A stretch of 13,999 nt of DNA. Origin: a bacterium (GTDB taxonomy: Bacteria; JAHJDO01). The translations under genes and the position numbers were made by a program. Position 1 is the first letter of the stretch, and each line of letters begins with the position of its first letter. The notes under the pieces are model-generated. The model worked only from the letters and a program-made list of their open reading frames with translations, did no database searches and was not told the origin of the DNA. Below are positions 1 to 6,501 of the stretch, piece by piece. The stretch covers positions 1-13,999 of the forward strand of contig JAUWOV010000048.1 of the NCBI GenBank assembly GCA_030611945.1. The letters run 5' to 3'.

Positions 1-158
1 AATTCCATTCCCAGAGGACCTGTCCAGTAATTAGTTTTCCCGTTTTTTAAAGGTCCCATTGCGGCCTGAATTGTTTCCTCTTCAAAATGGGGCCATTTTG
101 GAAACGATTCTTTGCAAACAGGTTCTCCGTCGTTTATTGCAAGTTGTTCTTTACTCAT
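1..158 (-). CDS. DegT/DnrJ/EryC1/StrS-family aminotransferase, N-terminal fragment (runs off left edge)
   Basis: Only the first 52 codons are in the window; the gene continues to the left. The start is the ATG at 158-156, preceded by a clear AAGGAGAAG ribosome binding site lying in the 15-base gap after the ceramidase-like gene. The peptide opens MSKEQLAINDGEPV, then a proline/aromatic stretch (FPKWPHFEEE) and NYWTGPLGMEF. This is the usual N-terminus of sugar aminotransferases of the DegT/DnrJ/EryC1/StrS family, PLP enzymes that transaminate keto-sugars, with the YWTG turn near the cofactor site. The PLP lysine and the rest of the fold lie outside the window, so a catalytically dead or dehydratase-type member cannot be excluded. 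It is probably cotranscribed with the ceramidase-like gene. Family assignment rests on a short peptide. Confidence 0.72.
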   Translation of the reverse strand, partial: MSKEQLAINDGEPVCKESFPKWPHFEEETIQAAMGPLKNGKTNYWTGPLGME

Positions 159-173
159 ATGTTCTTCTCCTTG

Positions 174-1493
174 TTATTTGTGTAGTGTGTTTAGCAGTTC
201 TATTGCTTTGTCTCTAAGTATATAACCGGTTTCCGGTTTAAAAGCTGCGCCTGTTGATTCATATCCTCCCTGCTGGAAAGATTCCTTTCTGGCAATGTAT
301 CCCAGATAATCTCCGCCTAGTTCTATAATGAAAGTTTTTGAGAAGGGAGATTTTTTCTTTATTTCAAGACCGAACTCTACGAAATACTCACATGGTACAG
401 CTACAAATGCTGTATCTCCTATTCTGATAGCAGTAATTTCTGCAATATATTCATCTTTGCCCAGTCCCTGAGCTCTGAGCAATCCCAGACTTGAGAGAAA
501 TTCTTCCATGTGCCCCGGCCAATCTGCGTCTGTAGAATTTGTTCTGCTTGATACTATTTCTCTTGCCTTCCTGATAGAATTCCTATCATAATCTTTTAGG
601 GGAAGTTTTGCTTGGATTCTTCCTCCTGAAACAGTAACATCATCTCTAAATTTCTCCATTCTTGCAACAGTTTTAATTACTTCGAAACCGAGAACTCTTC
701 CTATTCGTGAAGCATGTTCAAAGTATTCGTATTTTTTATCAGGATCCCTCTTTACATTTGCATGATTGATATTTCCCATAGCGCCTGAAGTATAAACAAA
801 TCCTATATCTCCTATCTGCTTGGCAATAACATCATTCATAACTCCCGGAAAATCCGCCGATACCTCATATCCGTCAACAGTGTCCGTGTGCAAAGCAAAA
901 TTAACTATAAGCCCATCAATTTTATTATAATCATCTCCAAAAGCCAGAACTCCCAGTTCAGGGTCAATTGGTCCGACAGGTTTAACAATATCAGGATTTC
1001 CCATACCTGGATTTGTTATGACTTTTCCATTCTTCATTATAAATCTGCGGTTAAAGGAAACGTTATGCTCTTCTCCGCTCAAGCACGCTACTTTTGTTTC
1101 TCTGGCTGAGTGAAAAGCATCAACTGCTGCAGACGCTATTCTGGAAGGTAATGCTGTAAGCCATTTTTCATCCAGTCCGTGTGTAATTCCAGAGTCTTTT
1201 TTGTATACTAATGAAGGACCTGTATGTGTATGTGTTGCGCAGATAATGATGTTTTTATCAGGAATTCCGGTTTCTTTTACTATAAGTTCTCTTGCAAGCT
1301 CAACTTCCTGCTTTTCTATTCCAATCAAATCGCAGGAAACCATGCAAACTTTGTTTTTACCGTCATTGAGTACTGCCGCTTTGGCAAACAGTCTGTCATG
1401 AATTTTTTTAGCTATTCTTACATCAAAGTGCCCCTGAAGATAACATCCAACAGGTGGGGTAATGTCTATCTTTGAAAATCCTGCTTTTAGCAT
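174..1493 (-). CDS. Neutral/alkaline ceramidase-like protein (PF04734-type), cytoplasmic
   Basis: This 439-residue protein resembles the N-terminal catalytic domain of neutral/alkaline non-lysosomal ceramidases, zinc enzymes that hydrolyse amide bonds. Visible landmarks are the family opening AGFSKIDITPPVG (residues 4-16), the metal-binding motif HTHTGP (88-93), a second histidine in NFALHTDTV (His202) and a glycine-rich segment TSGAMGNINH (235-244). It has no signal peptide and lacks the C-terminal domain of true secreted ceramidases, so sphingolipid ceramide is an unlikely substrate. Bacterial relatives of this size often sit in carbohydrate-use loci, and hydrolysis of an N-acyl or similar bond on a small molecule is my inference. 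The ATG at 1493 follows a GGGAG ribosome binding site about 10 bases upstream. The gene is transcribed away from the GntR-type regulator from its own promoter and is followed after 15 bases by the DegT-type aminotransferase. Confidence 0.82.
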   Translation of the reverse strand: MLKAGFSKIDITPPVGCYLQGHFDVRIAKKIHDRLFAKAAVLNDGKNKVCMVSCDLIGIEKQEVELARELIVKETGIPDKNIIICATHTHTGPSLVYKKDSGITHGLDEKWLTALPSRIASAAVDAFHSARETKVACLSGEEHNVSFNRRFIMKNGKVITNPGMGNPDIVKPVGPIDPELGVLAFGDDYNKIDGLIVNFALHTDTVDGYEVSADFPGVMNDVIAKQIGDIGFVYTSGAMGNINHANVKRDPDKKYEYFEHASRIGRVLGFEVIKTVARMEKFRDDVTVSGGRIQAKLPLKDYDRNSIRKAREIVSSRTNSTDADWPGHMEEFLSSLGLLRAQGLGKDEYIAEITAIRIGDTAFVAVPCEYFVEFGLEIKKKSPFSKTFIIELGGDYLGYIARKESFQQGGYESTGAAFKPETGYILRDKAIELLNTLHK

Positions 1494-1534
1494 CTTATTT
1501 CTCCCTGAATTGTCATTATTTTTATGGACTTTAA

Positions 1535-1562
1535 TTTATAAAAAAAACACCGTATATGTCAA
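1535..1562 (-). promoter_or_regulatory. Predicted sigma-70 promoter for the ceramidase-like operon
   Basis: Reading leftward, a perfect -35 TTGACA (1562-1557) is separated by 16 bases from TATAAA (1540-1535). Transcription would start near 1528, about 35 bases before the ATG at 1493. The spacer contains a run of eight T, which may bend the DNA. It lies back to back with the predicted promoter of the regulator gene. Confidence 0.6.
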
Positions 1563-1589
1563 TGAAAAACTTTTAATCAAAATATTTTC

Positions 1590-1619
1590 TTGACGTGAAT
1601 TATAAATACATGATATCAT
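1590..1619 (+). promoter_or_regulatory. Predicted promoter of the GntR-type regulator and downstream operon
   Basis: The -35 is TTGACG (1590-1595). The -10 is TATCAT (1614-1619) with an 18-base spacer and an extended TGn element (TG at 1611-1612). The -10 region is also part of a perfect 10-bp palindrome, ATGATATCAT (1610-1619). Predicted transcription start is about 1625-1627, inside the inverted repeat at 1623-1649. That places the likely operator directly over the start site. Confidence 0.55.
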
Positions 1620-1622
1620 TCA

Positions 1623-1649
1623 AAAGTGGTTAGGTCAACCAGCCACTTT
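1623..1649 (+). promoter_or_regulatory. Operator-like inverted repeat in the divergent control region
   Basis: The outer arms AAAGTGG (1623-1629) and CCACTTT (1643-1649) are perfect 7-bp complements. Inside lies a second, slightly offset inverted repeat, TGGTT (1627-1631) with AACCA (1637-1641). TGGT/ACCA half-sites are common for GntR-family regulators. The position on the predicted start of the regulator transcript fits autorepression. It could also form an mRNA 5' hairpin just ahead of the ribosome binding site (GAGG, around 1660). Function is inferred. Confidence 0.5.
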
Positions 1650-1671
1650 GATAAAGTTTGAGGATATTTGA

Positions 1672-2766
1672 ATGGTTAGTTATTTAAAAAACTCGATACC
1701 TAAATATAAACGGCTAAAAGACATCCTCGGCGAGGAAATTAAGAATGGTAAATTTAAGGAAAGTGACAAGTTTTATTCAGAAAGAGAGCTGGTTGGGAAA
1801 TTTAATATCAGCAGAAACACGGCTGTAGAATCGCTCAGGATACTTGAGAGCCAAGGACTTATAGAGCGTATTCAGGGGAAAGGTACATTTGTAAGCAATA
1901 AAAAACTGTCTAACAACACAAAGAATATTGCTGTTGTGGTAAGTGAAATATTTGAGACAAGACATTCTGCAAGTATTTCTCTTATACAATCAATGGAAAA
2001 AGTTTTAGATAAGGCAGGTTATCATATTCTATTGATAAGCCTTGAACATTACTCGAAAAAGCAACAGATTGACAATCTTATTTCTCAAAAAAAGGCAGAT
2101 GCATTTATCTTAGTCTCTGTACCAGGCGAGGTTCATAAATGGTTTGCTTCCAAAAACGTGCCGTTTGTTATTATCGGTAATACCTTATTGAAAAACGCTC
2201 CTTATATAAATGTGGATTATTTTAAGCTTGTAAACAAAGGGATATCTTATCTTCTAGAATTAGGACACAGAAAGATAGGATTTGTAATTGGTGATAAGGA
2301 AAATATTGGAGTGATGATAGGAATAAGAGGATACGAGAATGCATACAACAGTCTTGGACTGGCAGCTCAAAGCAGATACATAATGACAGATATTAGCAAT
2401 GCCTCTAATGTAATTAAGGCAACAAACAATCTTATTGATGCTGGAGCAACAGCTATTTTGTTTGATATATATATGTTTAATTACGCAGTTGATGAAATCG
2501 GGGATAGGGGATTAGGTGTTCCAGAAGATATATCACTTATGGTTGCTACTCAGAAGATTAGAAAAATAAACGCAAAAAATTCATTACTTACAGGCTTTGA
2601 AGTTGATATAAACAAAACTTATCGTCTTGCAGGAAAGATGATAATTGATTTAATTAATGGCAAGGAAGTTAAAAGCAAGACAGTACCTTATAAGTTTTTT
2701 GAGGGCAATAGTTGCAAGAAATTAGGCACAGAGGCACAAAGCAGTAGAGGCACAAAGAATGAATAA
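1672..2766 (+). CDS. GntR-family transcriptional regulator with LacI/GalR-type sensor domain
   Basis: This 364-residue repressor-type protein has an N-terminal GntR winged helix (about residues 10-76), including the recognition region ERELVGKFNISRNTAVESLR and the wing GLIERIQGKGTFVS. A LacI/GalR-type periplasmic-binding-protein fold follows (about 84-350), with the typical LLELGHRKIGFVIGD segment and the GVPEDIS segment. This AraR-like architecture usually binds a sugar or sugar derivative and releases DNA on binding. The gene heads the rightward operon and sits opposite the ceramidase-like gene, with an inverted repeat at its predicted transcription start, so it probably controls both directions. 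The start ATG at 1672 has a GAGG ribosome binding site. The last residues (KLGTEAQSSRGTKNE) are encoded by a short tandem repeat and look like a late extension. Its stop overlaps the next gene by 8 bases. Confidence 0.88.
   Translation: MVSYLKNSIPKYKRLKDILGEEIKNGKFKESDKFYSERELVGKFNISRNTAVESLRILESQGLIERIQGKGTFVSNKKLSNNTKNIAVVVSEIFETRHSASISLIQSMEKVLDKAGYHILLISLEHYSKKQQIDNLISQKKADAFILVSVPGEVHKWFASKNVPFVIIGNTLLKNAPYINVDYFKLVNKGISYLLELGHRKIGFVIGDKENIGVMIGIRGYENAYNSLGLAAQSRYIMTDISNASNVIKATNNLIDAGATAILFDIYMFNYAVDEIGDRGLGVPEDISLMVATQKIRKINAKNSLLTGFEVDINKTYRLAGKMIIDLINGKEVKSKTVPYKFFEGNSCKKLGTEAQSSRGTKNE
2722..2757 (+). repeat. Short tandem repeat (AGAGGCACAAAG units) at the end of the regulator gene
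   Basis: The 12-base unit AGAGGCACAAAG occurs at 2730-2741 and again at 2746-2757, a 16-base period, with a third partial unit (TAGGCACAG) starting at 2723. It encodes the C-terminal GTEAQSSRGTK tail of the regulator and also supplies the AGAGG ribosome binding site for the next gene at 2759. The style resembles GGCACAGAGGCACAAAG-type junk repeats I associate with uncultured bacterial genomes. That resemblance is from memory. Confidence 0.65.
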
Positions 2767-3211
2767 AATAAAAAAGAATGTTCATAAAGATTTTCATGGC
2801 GCGATGAGTTTTGGCTTGAAGTATGTGTATGATAGTTATGGAGACAATGGCGTTAAGGAATATTTTAAAGAACTAGCCAATACAGTTTATTCTCCGTTGT
2901 CAAAAGCTCTGCAAAAGAAAGGACTTGGAGAATTAGAAAAGCACTGGAGGAAAATATTTGATCTTGAAGATGCTGATTATGAGCTTTTCTATAAAGATAA
3001 TGTACTTAATCTGAAAATAAACAAATGTCCTGCGATTAGCCATATGAAGAAATTCGGCTATGAGATATTTGAGAAATTCTGCGAGCATTGCAGGATACTT
3101 AATGCTGAAATTTGCAGGAATGCAGGCTGTCAGAGTTCAATAGAATATGATCAGAATAAGGGTAAATGCCTGCAGAAATTCTGGAAAGAGAGAAGGAAGA
3201 CTAAGGTCTAA
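2759..3211 (+). CDS. Conserved cysteine-rich protein of unknown function
   Basis: I cannot name this 150-residue protein. It starts at ATG 2759, overlapping the regulator by 8 bases, so translation is probably coupled. The N-terminal half is helical, with a DFHG motif at residues 11-14. The C-terminal half holds a CPAISHM motif (Cys90, His95), then Cys108 and Cys111 (CEHC), Cys119, Cys124 and Cys137, ending in QKFWKE. Six cysteines in 48 residues of a short cytoplasmic protein suggest a metal or Fe-S site or a redox role. The general layout faintly recalls the L-2-amino-thiazoline-4-carboxylate hydrolase family, but that is weak. There is no signal peptide or membrane segment. The next gene is a truncated paralogue, so the family is duplicated here. 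Position between the regulator and the aldolase ties it to the same pathway. Confidence 0.7.
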   Translation: MNKIKKNVHKDFHGAMSFGLKYVYDSYGDNGVKEYFKELANTVYSPLSKALQKKGLGELEKHWRKIFDLEDADYELFYKDNVLNLKINKCPAISHMKKFGYEIFEKFCEHCRILNAEICRNAGCQSSIEYDQNKGKCLQKFWKERRKTKV

Positions 3212-3216
3212 ATAAA

Positions 3217-3438
3217 ATGATTTCATGTACTGAGTTTATATTAACCTATAATGAATTATTCAAGTTTCTGGATAAAAAAGGCGGCAAGAAGAAGGTTGTA
3301 AACTTCTGGGAAGGGATATCAGATAATTTCCTGCAGAATCTAGAATCTCTTGTAAAAGAAAAGGGAATACAAGGCATGAAGGAATACTGGACTCATACAT
3401 TAACCGAGGAAAATGCAAATTATAAGATGGTTTTATAA
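3217..3438 (+). pseudogene. Truncated paralogue of the preceding cysteine-rich protein (N-terminal half only)
   Basis: The 73-residue product matches the first half of its upstream neighbour. ELFKFLDKKGGKKKVVNFWE aligns with GLKYVYDSYGDNGVKEYFKE, and EKGIQGMKEYWTHTLTEENANYKM aligns with KKGLGELEKHWRKIFDLEDADYEL. It then stops abruptly (VL-stop, TAA at 3436-3438) just where the paralogue continues into its cysteine-rich half. All the conserved cysteines of that half are missing. DapA-family coding sequence begins at the very same place in another frame. A deletion that removed the 3' half of this gene and the start of the aldolase explains both facts. The reading frame itself is clean and has a weak AAGG ribosome binding site, so a half-protein may still be made. 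Confidence 0.65.
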
Positions 3439-4295
3439 CAGCAATAGGAACACCGCTGGATGAAGTGGGCAATCTTGTAAAAGAAAGTTTTAAAAAACAT
3501 ATTAATGACCAGATAAAAGCAAACATCAGCGGAATATTATGTATGGGCACAATGGGAAAACAGGCTACTATCAAAAATAATGTATTTGTTGAGGTGGCTG
3601 AAACAGCAGTTAATTGCATAAACTCTGCTGTGCCCGTGATAGTTGGATGTATGGATAATAGCATTGAAAGAGTAAAGGATAGAATAGAGCTTATCAAAAA
3701 ATTTAAGCTTGATGGAATAGCTCTTACAACACCTTTTTATCACGGCTCAAGCCAGAAGGATTTATTGAGATTTTTTGGAGAAATTGCAGATTATTCTCCT
3801 TTTCCGATTTATCTGTATGATTTACCTCAAGTAACAAAGATAAAGACAGAGATTGATACAGTGATTGAATCAAGTAAGCACACGAATATTGCGGGTATCA
3901 AGTGTTCGCATGACCCTGCTTATGTAAGGAAACTCCACGACCATTTTAAAGAAAATCATGATTTTGATGTTATAAGCGCGCAGGTTGATTTAATGGATGT
4001 ATTCTATAGATATGGAATAAAGCTTCAACTTGACGGCATTTTTTGTTTGTTCCCAGAATGGATGAAAGAATTAAAAGCATCTCTTGATAAAGAGGATTGG
4101 GGTAAAGCAAAACTTGTTCAGCAAAGAATAACCTCTTTTAGAGATAAGCTGATTAAATTGGATGTATTTCCTGCTTTCAGCTATGGAATGAATCTGCTGG
4201 GATATGAAGGCAACTTTGCGCCTGATTATTGTGAACTTGGGAAGGAAGGCAAAGACAAAGTTTGTGAGTTGATGAAGGAATATGGATTAACTTAG
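3426..4295 (+). CDS. DapA / N-acetylneuraminate-lyase-family aldolase, start codon lost or frameshifted
   Basis: This is a class I (Schiff-base) aldolase or dehydratase of the dihydrodipicolinate synthase/N-acetylneuraminate lyase superfamily, acting on 2-keto acids. Numbering from the first available start, GTG 3465 (276 residues), the Schiff-base lysine is Lys146 in IAGIKCSHD and the catalytic tyrosine is Tyr118 in PIYLYDLP, with the classical 28-residue spacing. The loop that is GTTGE in DapA reads GTMGK here. The conserved first strand (GFITAIGTPLDEV) is present upstream in the same frame from 3426-3464, but it has no ATG, GTG or TTG and is preceded by a stop (TAA, 3423-3425). One extra base after ATG 3427 would restore a normal N-terminus. 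Starting at GTG 3465 would delete strand 1 of the barrel. Lysine biosynthesis is unlikely in this context; cleavage of a keto-deoxy sugar acid fits better. Confidence 0.75.
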   Translation, partial: DGFITAIGTPLDEVGNLVKESFKKHINDQIKANISGILCMGTMGKQATIKNNVFVEVAETAVNCINSAVPVIVGCMDNSIERVKDRIELIKKFKLDGIALTTPFYHGSSQKDLLRFFGEIADYSPFPIYLYDLPQVTKIKTEIDTVIESSKHTNIAGIKCSHDPAYVRKLHDHFKENHDFDVISAQVDLMDVFYRYGIKLQLDGIFCLFPEWMKELKASLDKEDWGKAKLVQQRITSFRDKLIKLDVFPAFSYGMNLLGYEGNFAPDYCELGKEGKDKVCELMKEYGLT

Positions 4296-4326
4296 AAAAT
4301 TAAATTCATAACATTGGGAAAATAAA

Positions 4327-5436
4327 ATGTTACTCAGAAACTTGCAAACAGGTATTATTTATCAGAATGCAAAGCCTCATGTGAAGAGTATTCACGCCTA
4401 TTTCCCCTCAGTAGTACTAATGGATAACGGAGAAATGCTGACTTCTGTAGTTTTAGGAGAAGCTTTTGAATCCGTCAATTGCCATACTTATGTTGCTCGA
4501 TCCAAAGACAACGGTGAAACATGGCATATGGAGGGACTCATTTATCCAGGAACAATGGATAGAACAACCTCCGACAGCTGCAGGCTGACTGCTTTCCCAA
4601 AAGGTGAAGTCGTTGCGTTTATTGTCAGAAGTGATCGGACTATGCATCAGGATGAAGGACTTACTAATCACGAAAATCTGGGATTCGTGCCTACAGAACT
4701 TCTACTGTTACGTTCATCGGATTACGGACATACATGGAGTAAACCAAGCTCTCTGACTCCTCCTTTAGTCGGACCCTGCTTTGAGCTGTGCTGTCCAATA
4801 ATTCCGCTTAAGGATGGTCGGTGGATATTGCCTACTCAAACCTGGCCTGATTGGAACTGTAACTGTCCGAATGGAATCAGAATGGTAGCTTTTGTTTCGC
4901 ACGATCGGGGTAGAACTTGGCCTGAATACATGGATGTGATGAAAGAGATTGAAGGTCGTGTCTTCTTTTGGGAATCAAAAATAGTAGAACTGCCTGATGA
5001 TAGACTACTTGCGATTGCTTGGGTATATGATGATATAGTTTCCTTAGACAGAACCAATCAATACGCTTTGAGTGAAGATGGCGGGAAAACATGGTCAACA
5101 CCGCTTTCAACAGGACTGCATGGACAGACACTGACACCGTTTTTGTGCGATGATGGTCGGATTTTGTGTATATACCGAAGAATGGATAAACCTGGGTTAT
5201 GGGCAAATATTTCTCGTTTGGAGAAGAATGTCTGGGTTAACGAAGCTTGTGAACCCCTGTGGGGCGAAGAGACGACCTGTCTGGCTACAACAGGAAAAGA
5301 TATGGCGCCAAATTTCAATGCATTAAAATTTGGCGCTCCATGTATTACCAGGCTTGCAGACGGCACAATATTCATTGCTTTCTGGTGTTATGAAGATTGC
5401 ATATCTGTTATCCGTTGGTTCAAGTTTGCCATTTGA
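4327..5436 (+). CDS. Asp-box (BNR) sialidase-like six-bladed beta-propeller protein
   Basis: The 369-residue protein has four well-formed Asp boxes (S-x-D-x-G-x-T-W) at residues 59-66, 130-137, 191-198 and 249-256. This repeat defines the sialidase/neuraminidase-type propeller. I do not see a FRIP-type arginine motif near the N-terminus: the equivalent place reads HAYFPSVVLMDNG. Hydrolysis of sialic acid is therefore not assured, and the protein belongs more safely to the broad sialidase-like family common in uncultured bacteria. The C-terminus (NFNALKFGAPC...AFWCYEDCISVIRW) is typical of that broad group. There is no signal peptide, so the protein is probably cytoplasmic and acts on an imported molecule. 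The ATG at 4327 has only a weak GGGA ribosome binding site. It follows the aldolase by 31 bases. A long palindrome lies in its 3' end. Confidence 0.82.
   Translation: MLLRNLQTGIIYQNAKPHVKSIHAYFPSVVLMDNGEMLTSVVLGEAFESVNCHTYVARSKDNGETWHMEGLIYPGTMDRTTSDSCRLTAFPKGEVVAFIVRSDRTMHQDEGLTNHENLGFVPTELLLLRSSDYGHTWSKPSSLTPPLVGPCFELCCPIIPLKDGRWILPTQTWPDWNCNCPNGIRMVAFVSHDRGRTWPEYMDVMKEIEGRVFFWESKIVELPDDRLLAIAWVYDDIVSLDRTNQYALSEDGGKTWSTPLSTGLHGQTLTPFLCDDGRILCIYRRMDKPGLWANISRLEKNVWVNEACEPLWGEETTCLATTGKDMAPNFNALKFGAPCITRLADGTIFIAFWCYEDCISVIRWFKFAI
5305..5336. repeat. 32-bp near-perfect palindrome within the Asp-box gene
   Basis: The left half-site is GCGCCAAATTTCAATG (5305-5320). The right half, 5321-5336, is its reverse complement except for one position (C5316 faces A5325). 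Allowing a 2-base bulge, the arms extend by ATGG/CCAT to about 5302-5341. It encodes residues APNFNALKFG, and the antisense strand reads the same peptide. No T-run follows, so it is not a standard terminator. Confidence 0.85.
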
Positions 5437-5505
5437 AAAGATAGAGATTTTTATAAAAGCAATAAAAGGCGCAGAGGTCTGAAGTTTGGATTGGAAAAGG
5501 AAAAT

Positions 5506-6477
5506 ATGAATCCGGTTGTGAAAAAGAAGAAAGCACTCGTAGTTGGATGTGGTTCTATAGGTCAAAGGCATGCAAGGCTTTTAGGTATGAGAGAGGATGT
5601 TTGTCTCTCAGTATGCGATCCTATTGAAACCAATCTTATAAATACCTGTAGGCAGACAAAAGTCGATAAACGATTCAAAGATTATAGAAAAGCCTTGGAA
5701 GAATGTCCTGAATTTGTTTTTATTTGTACTCCTGAAAGTTTGCATGCTGCAATAGCAATAGCAGCTTTGGAGTCTGGAGTTCATGTCTTCTGTGAAAAGC
5801 CACTAGCAGATAATTTAAGTTCAGCAGGAAAAATTATAGATGCAGTAACCAAATCAAATAAGCTTTTTGCCGTTGGATATGTACTGCGTTATACAAAGGC
5901 ATACAGAACTATTAAGTCTTTGTTAGATAAAAAGATAATAGGGAATGTGGTAGGAGGACAGGTAAGTCTTGGGGCGTATGAAACACTAATAAACGCTAAA
6001 ACAGACTGTTATTTGAATCAACCATGGAGTTTGATATTAACTTATACACATGAGATTGATTACTTACGCTGGTTTCTTGGACCGGTAAGTAGAACAGTGG
6101 GAATGCACGCTAAATTGGGAGAGGTGGAGAAAAAAGTCGATCCAAACGTAGTTGGCTGTGTTCTCCAGTTTGATACAGGAGCTATTATAACTCTTTATAT
6201 GGATTATATCCAATCTCCGGGACAACGTTCTATTATGCTTATAGGTGATAAAGGGAAAATCTTCTACTCGACAATGGAAAATCTAGTTGTGGTTTATAAG
6301 GACAAGGCAGAACCGTTTAAAACGATAGATGTGGCGGAAGAACGCGACAACTCTTTTATAGAAGAACACAATCAATTTTTTAGAGCATCTAAAAATCAAA
6401 TTAATTCAATTGTTGATGCAAATGACGCTTTTGAAACTTTAAAAACTGCATATTCGTTAATTGATTCTTTAAAATAA
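5506..6477 (+). CDS. Gfo/Idh/MocA-family NAD(P)-dependent oxidoreductase
   Basis: This family oxidises or reduces hydroxyl groups on sugars and cyclitols. I chose ATG 5506 (323 residues) because AAGGA lies five bases upstream. A TTG at 5491 would add five residues but has poor spacing to any ribosome binding site. Landmarks are the Rossmann motif VVGCGSIG (Gly14, Gly16, Gly19), TPESLH (75-80), the EKPL motif with Lys98, and THEIDYLRW, where His182 and Asp185 match the family's catalytic region. The C-terminus (EEHNQFFRASKNQ...) is the usual end of the family, and the length is slightly short but normal. It lies 69 bases after the Asp-box gene in the same operon. Its likely job is to convert a sugar hydroxyl to a ketone for the downstream aminotransferase, or the reverse. 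That role is inferred from context. Confidence 0.88.
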   Translation: MNPVVKKKKALVVGCGSIGQRHARLLGMREDVCLSVCDPIETNLINTCRQTKVDKRFKDYRKALEECPEFVFICTPESLHAAIAIAALESGVHVFCEKPLADNLSSAGKIIDAVTKSNKLFAVGYVLRYTKAYRTIKSLLDKKIIGNVVGGQVSLGAYETLINAKTDCYLNQPWSLILTYTHEIDYLRWFLGPVSRTVGMHAKLGEVEKKVDPNVVGCVLQFDTGAIITLYMDYIQSPGQRSIMLIGDKGKIFYSTMENLVVVYKDKAEPFKTIDVAEERDNSFIEEHNQFFRASKNQINSIVDANDAFETLKTAYSLIDSLK

Positions 6478-6501
6478 ATTGCGTTTTAATGAATGAAATA
6501 A

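Noticed and set aside
174-1493. True ceramidase acting on sphingolipids
   Set aside because: There is no signal peptide and no C-terminal lipid-binding domain, and the neighbours are sugar-type enzymes.
3427-3438. Programmed -1 frameshifting from the truncated paralogue into the aldolase at GGTTTTATAA
   Set aside because: The sequence is not a canonical X-XXY-YYZ slippery heptamer with tandem re-pairing and I see no downstream pseudoknot; deletion or a sequencing error is simpler.
5058-5375. 105-residue antisense frame across the Asp-box gene containing GAPNFNALKFGA
   Set aside because: It is a by-product of the palindrome: the peptide mirrors the sense product. The rest has no family features.
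5390-5482. A 30-codon frame (MKIAYLLSVG... to KGAEV) bridging the Asp-box gene end and the gap after it
   Set aside because: It has no ribosome binding site, most of its first half overlaps a conserved gene, and there is no recognisable family; probably chance.
5491-5505. TTG 5491 as the start of the Gfo/Idh/MocA gene
   Set aside because: ATG 5506 has a well-spaced AAGGA ribosome binding site, and the extra five residues add nothing conserved.
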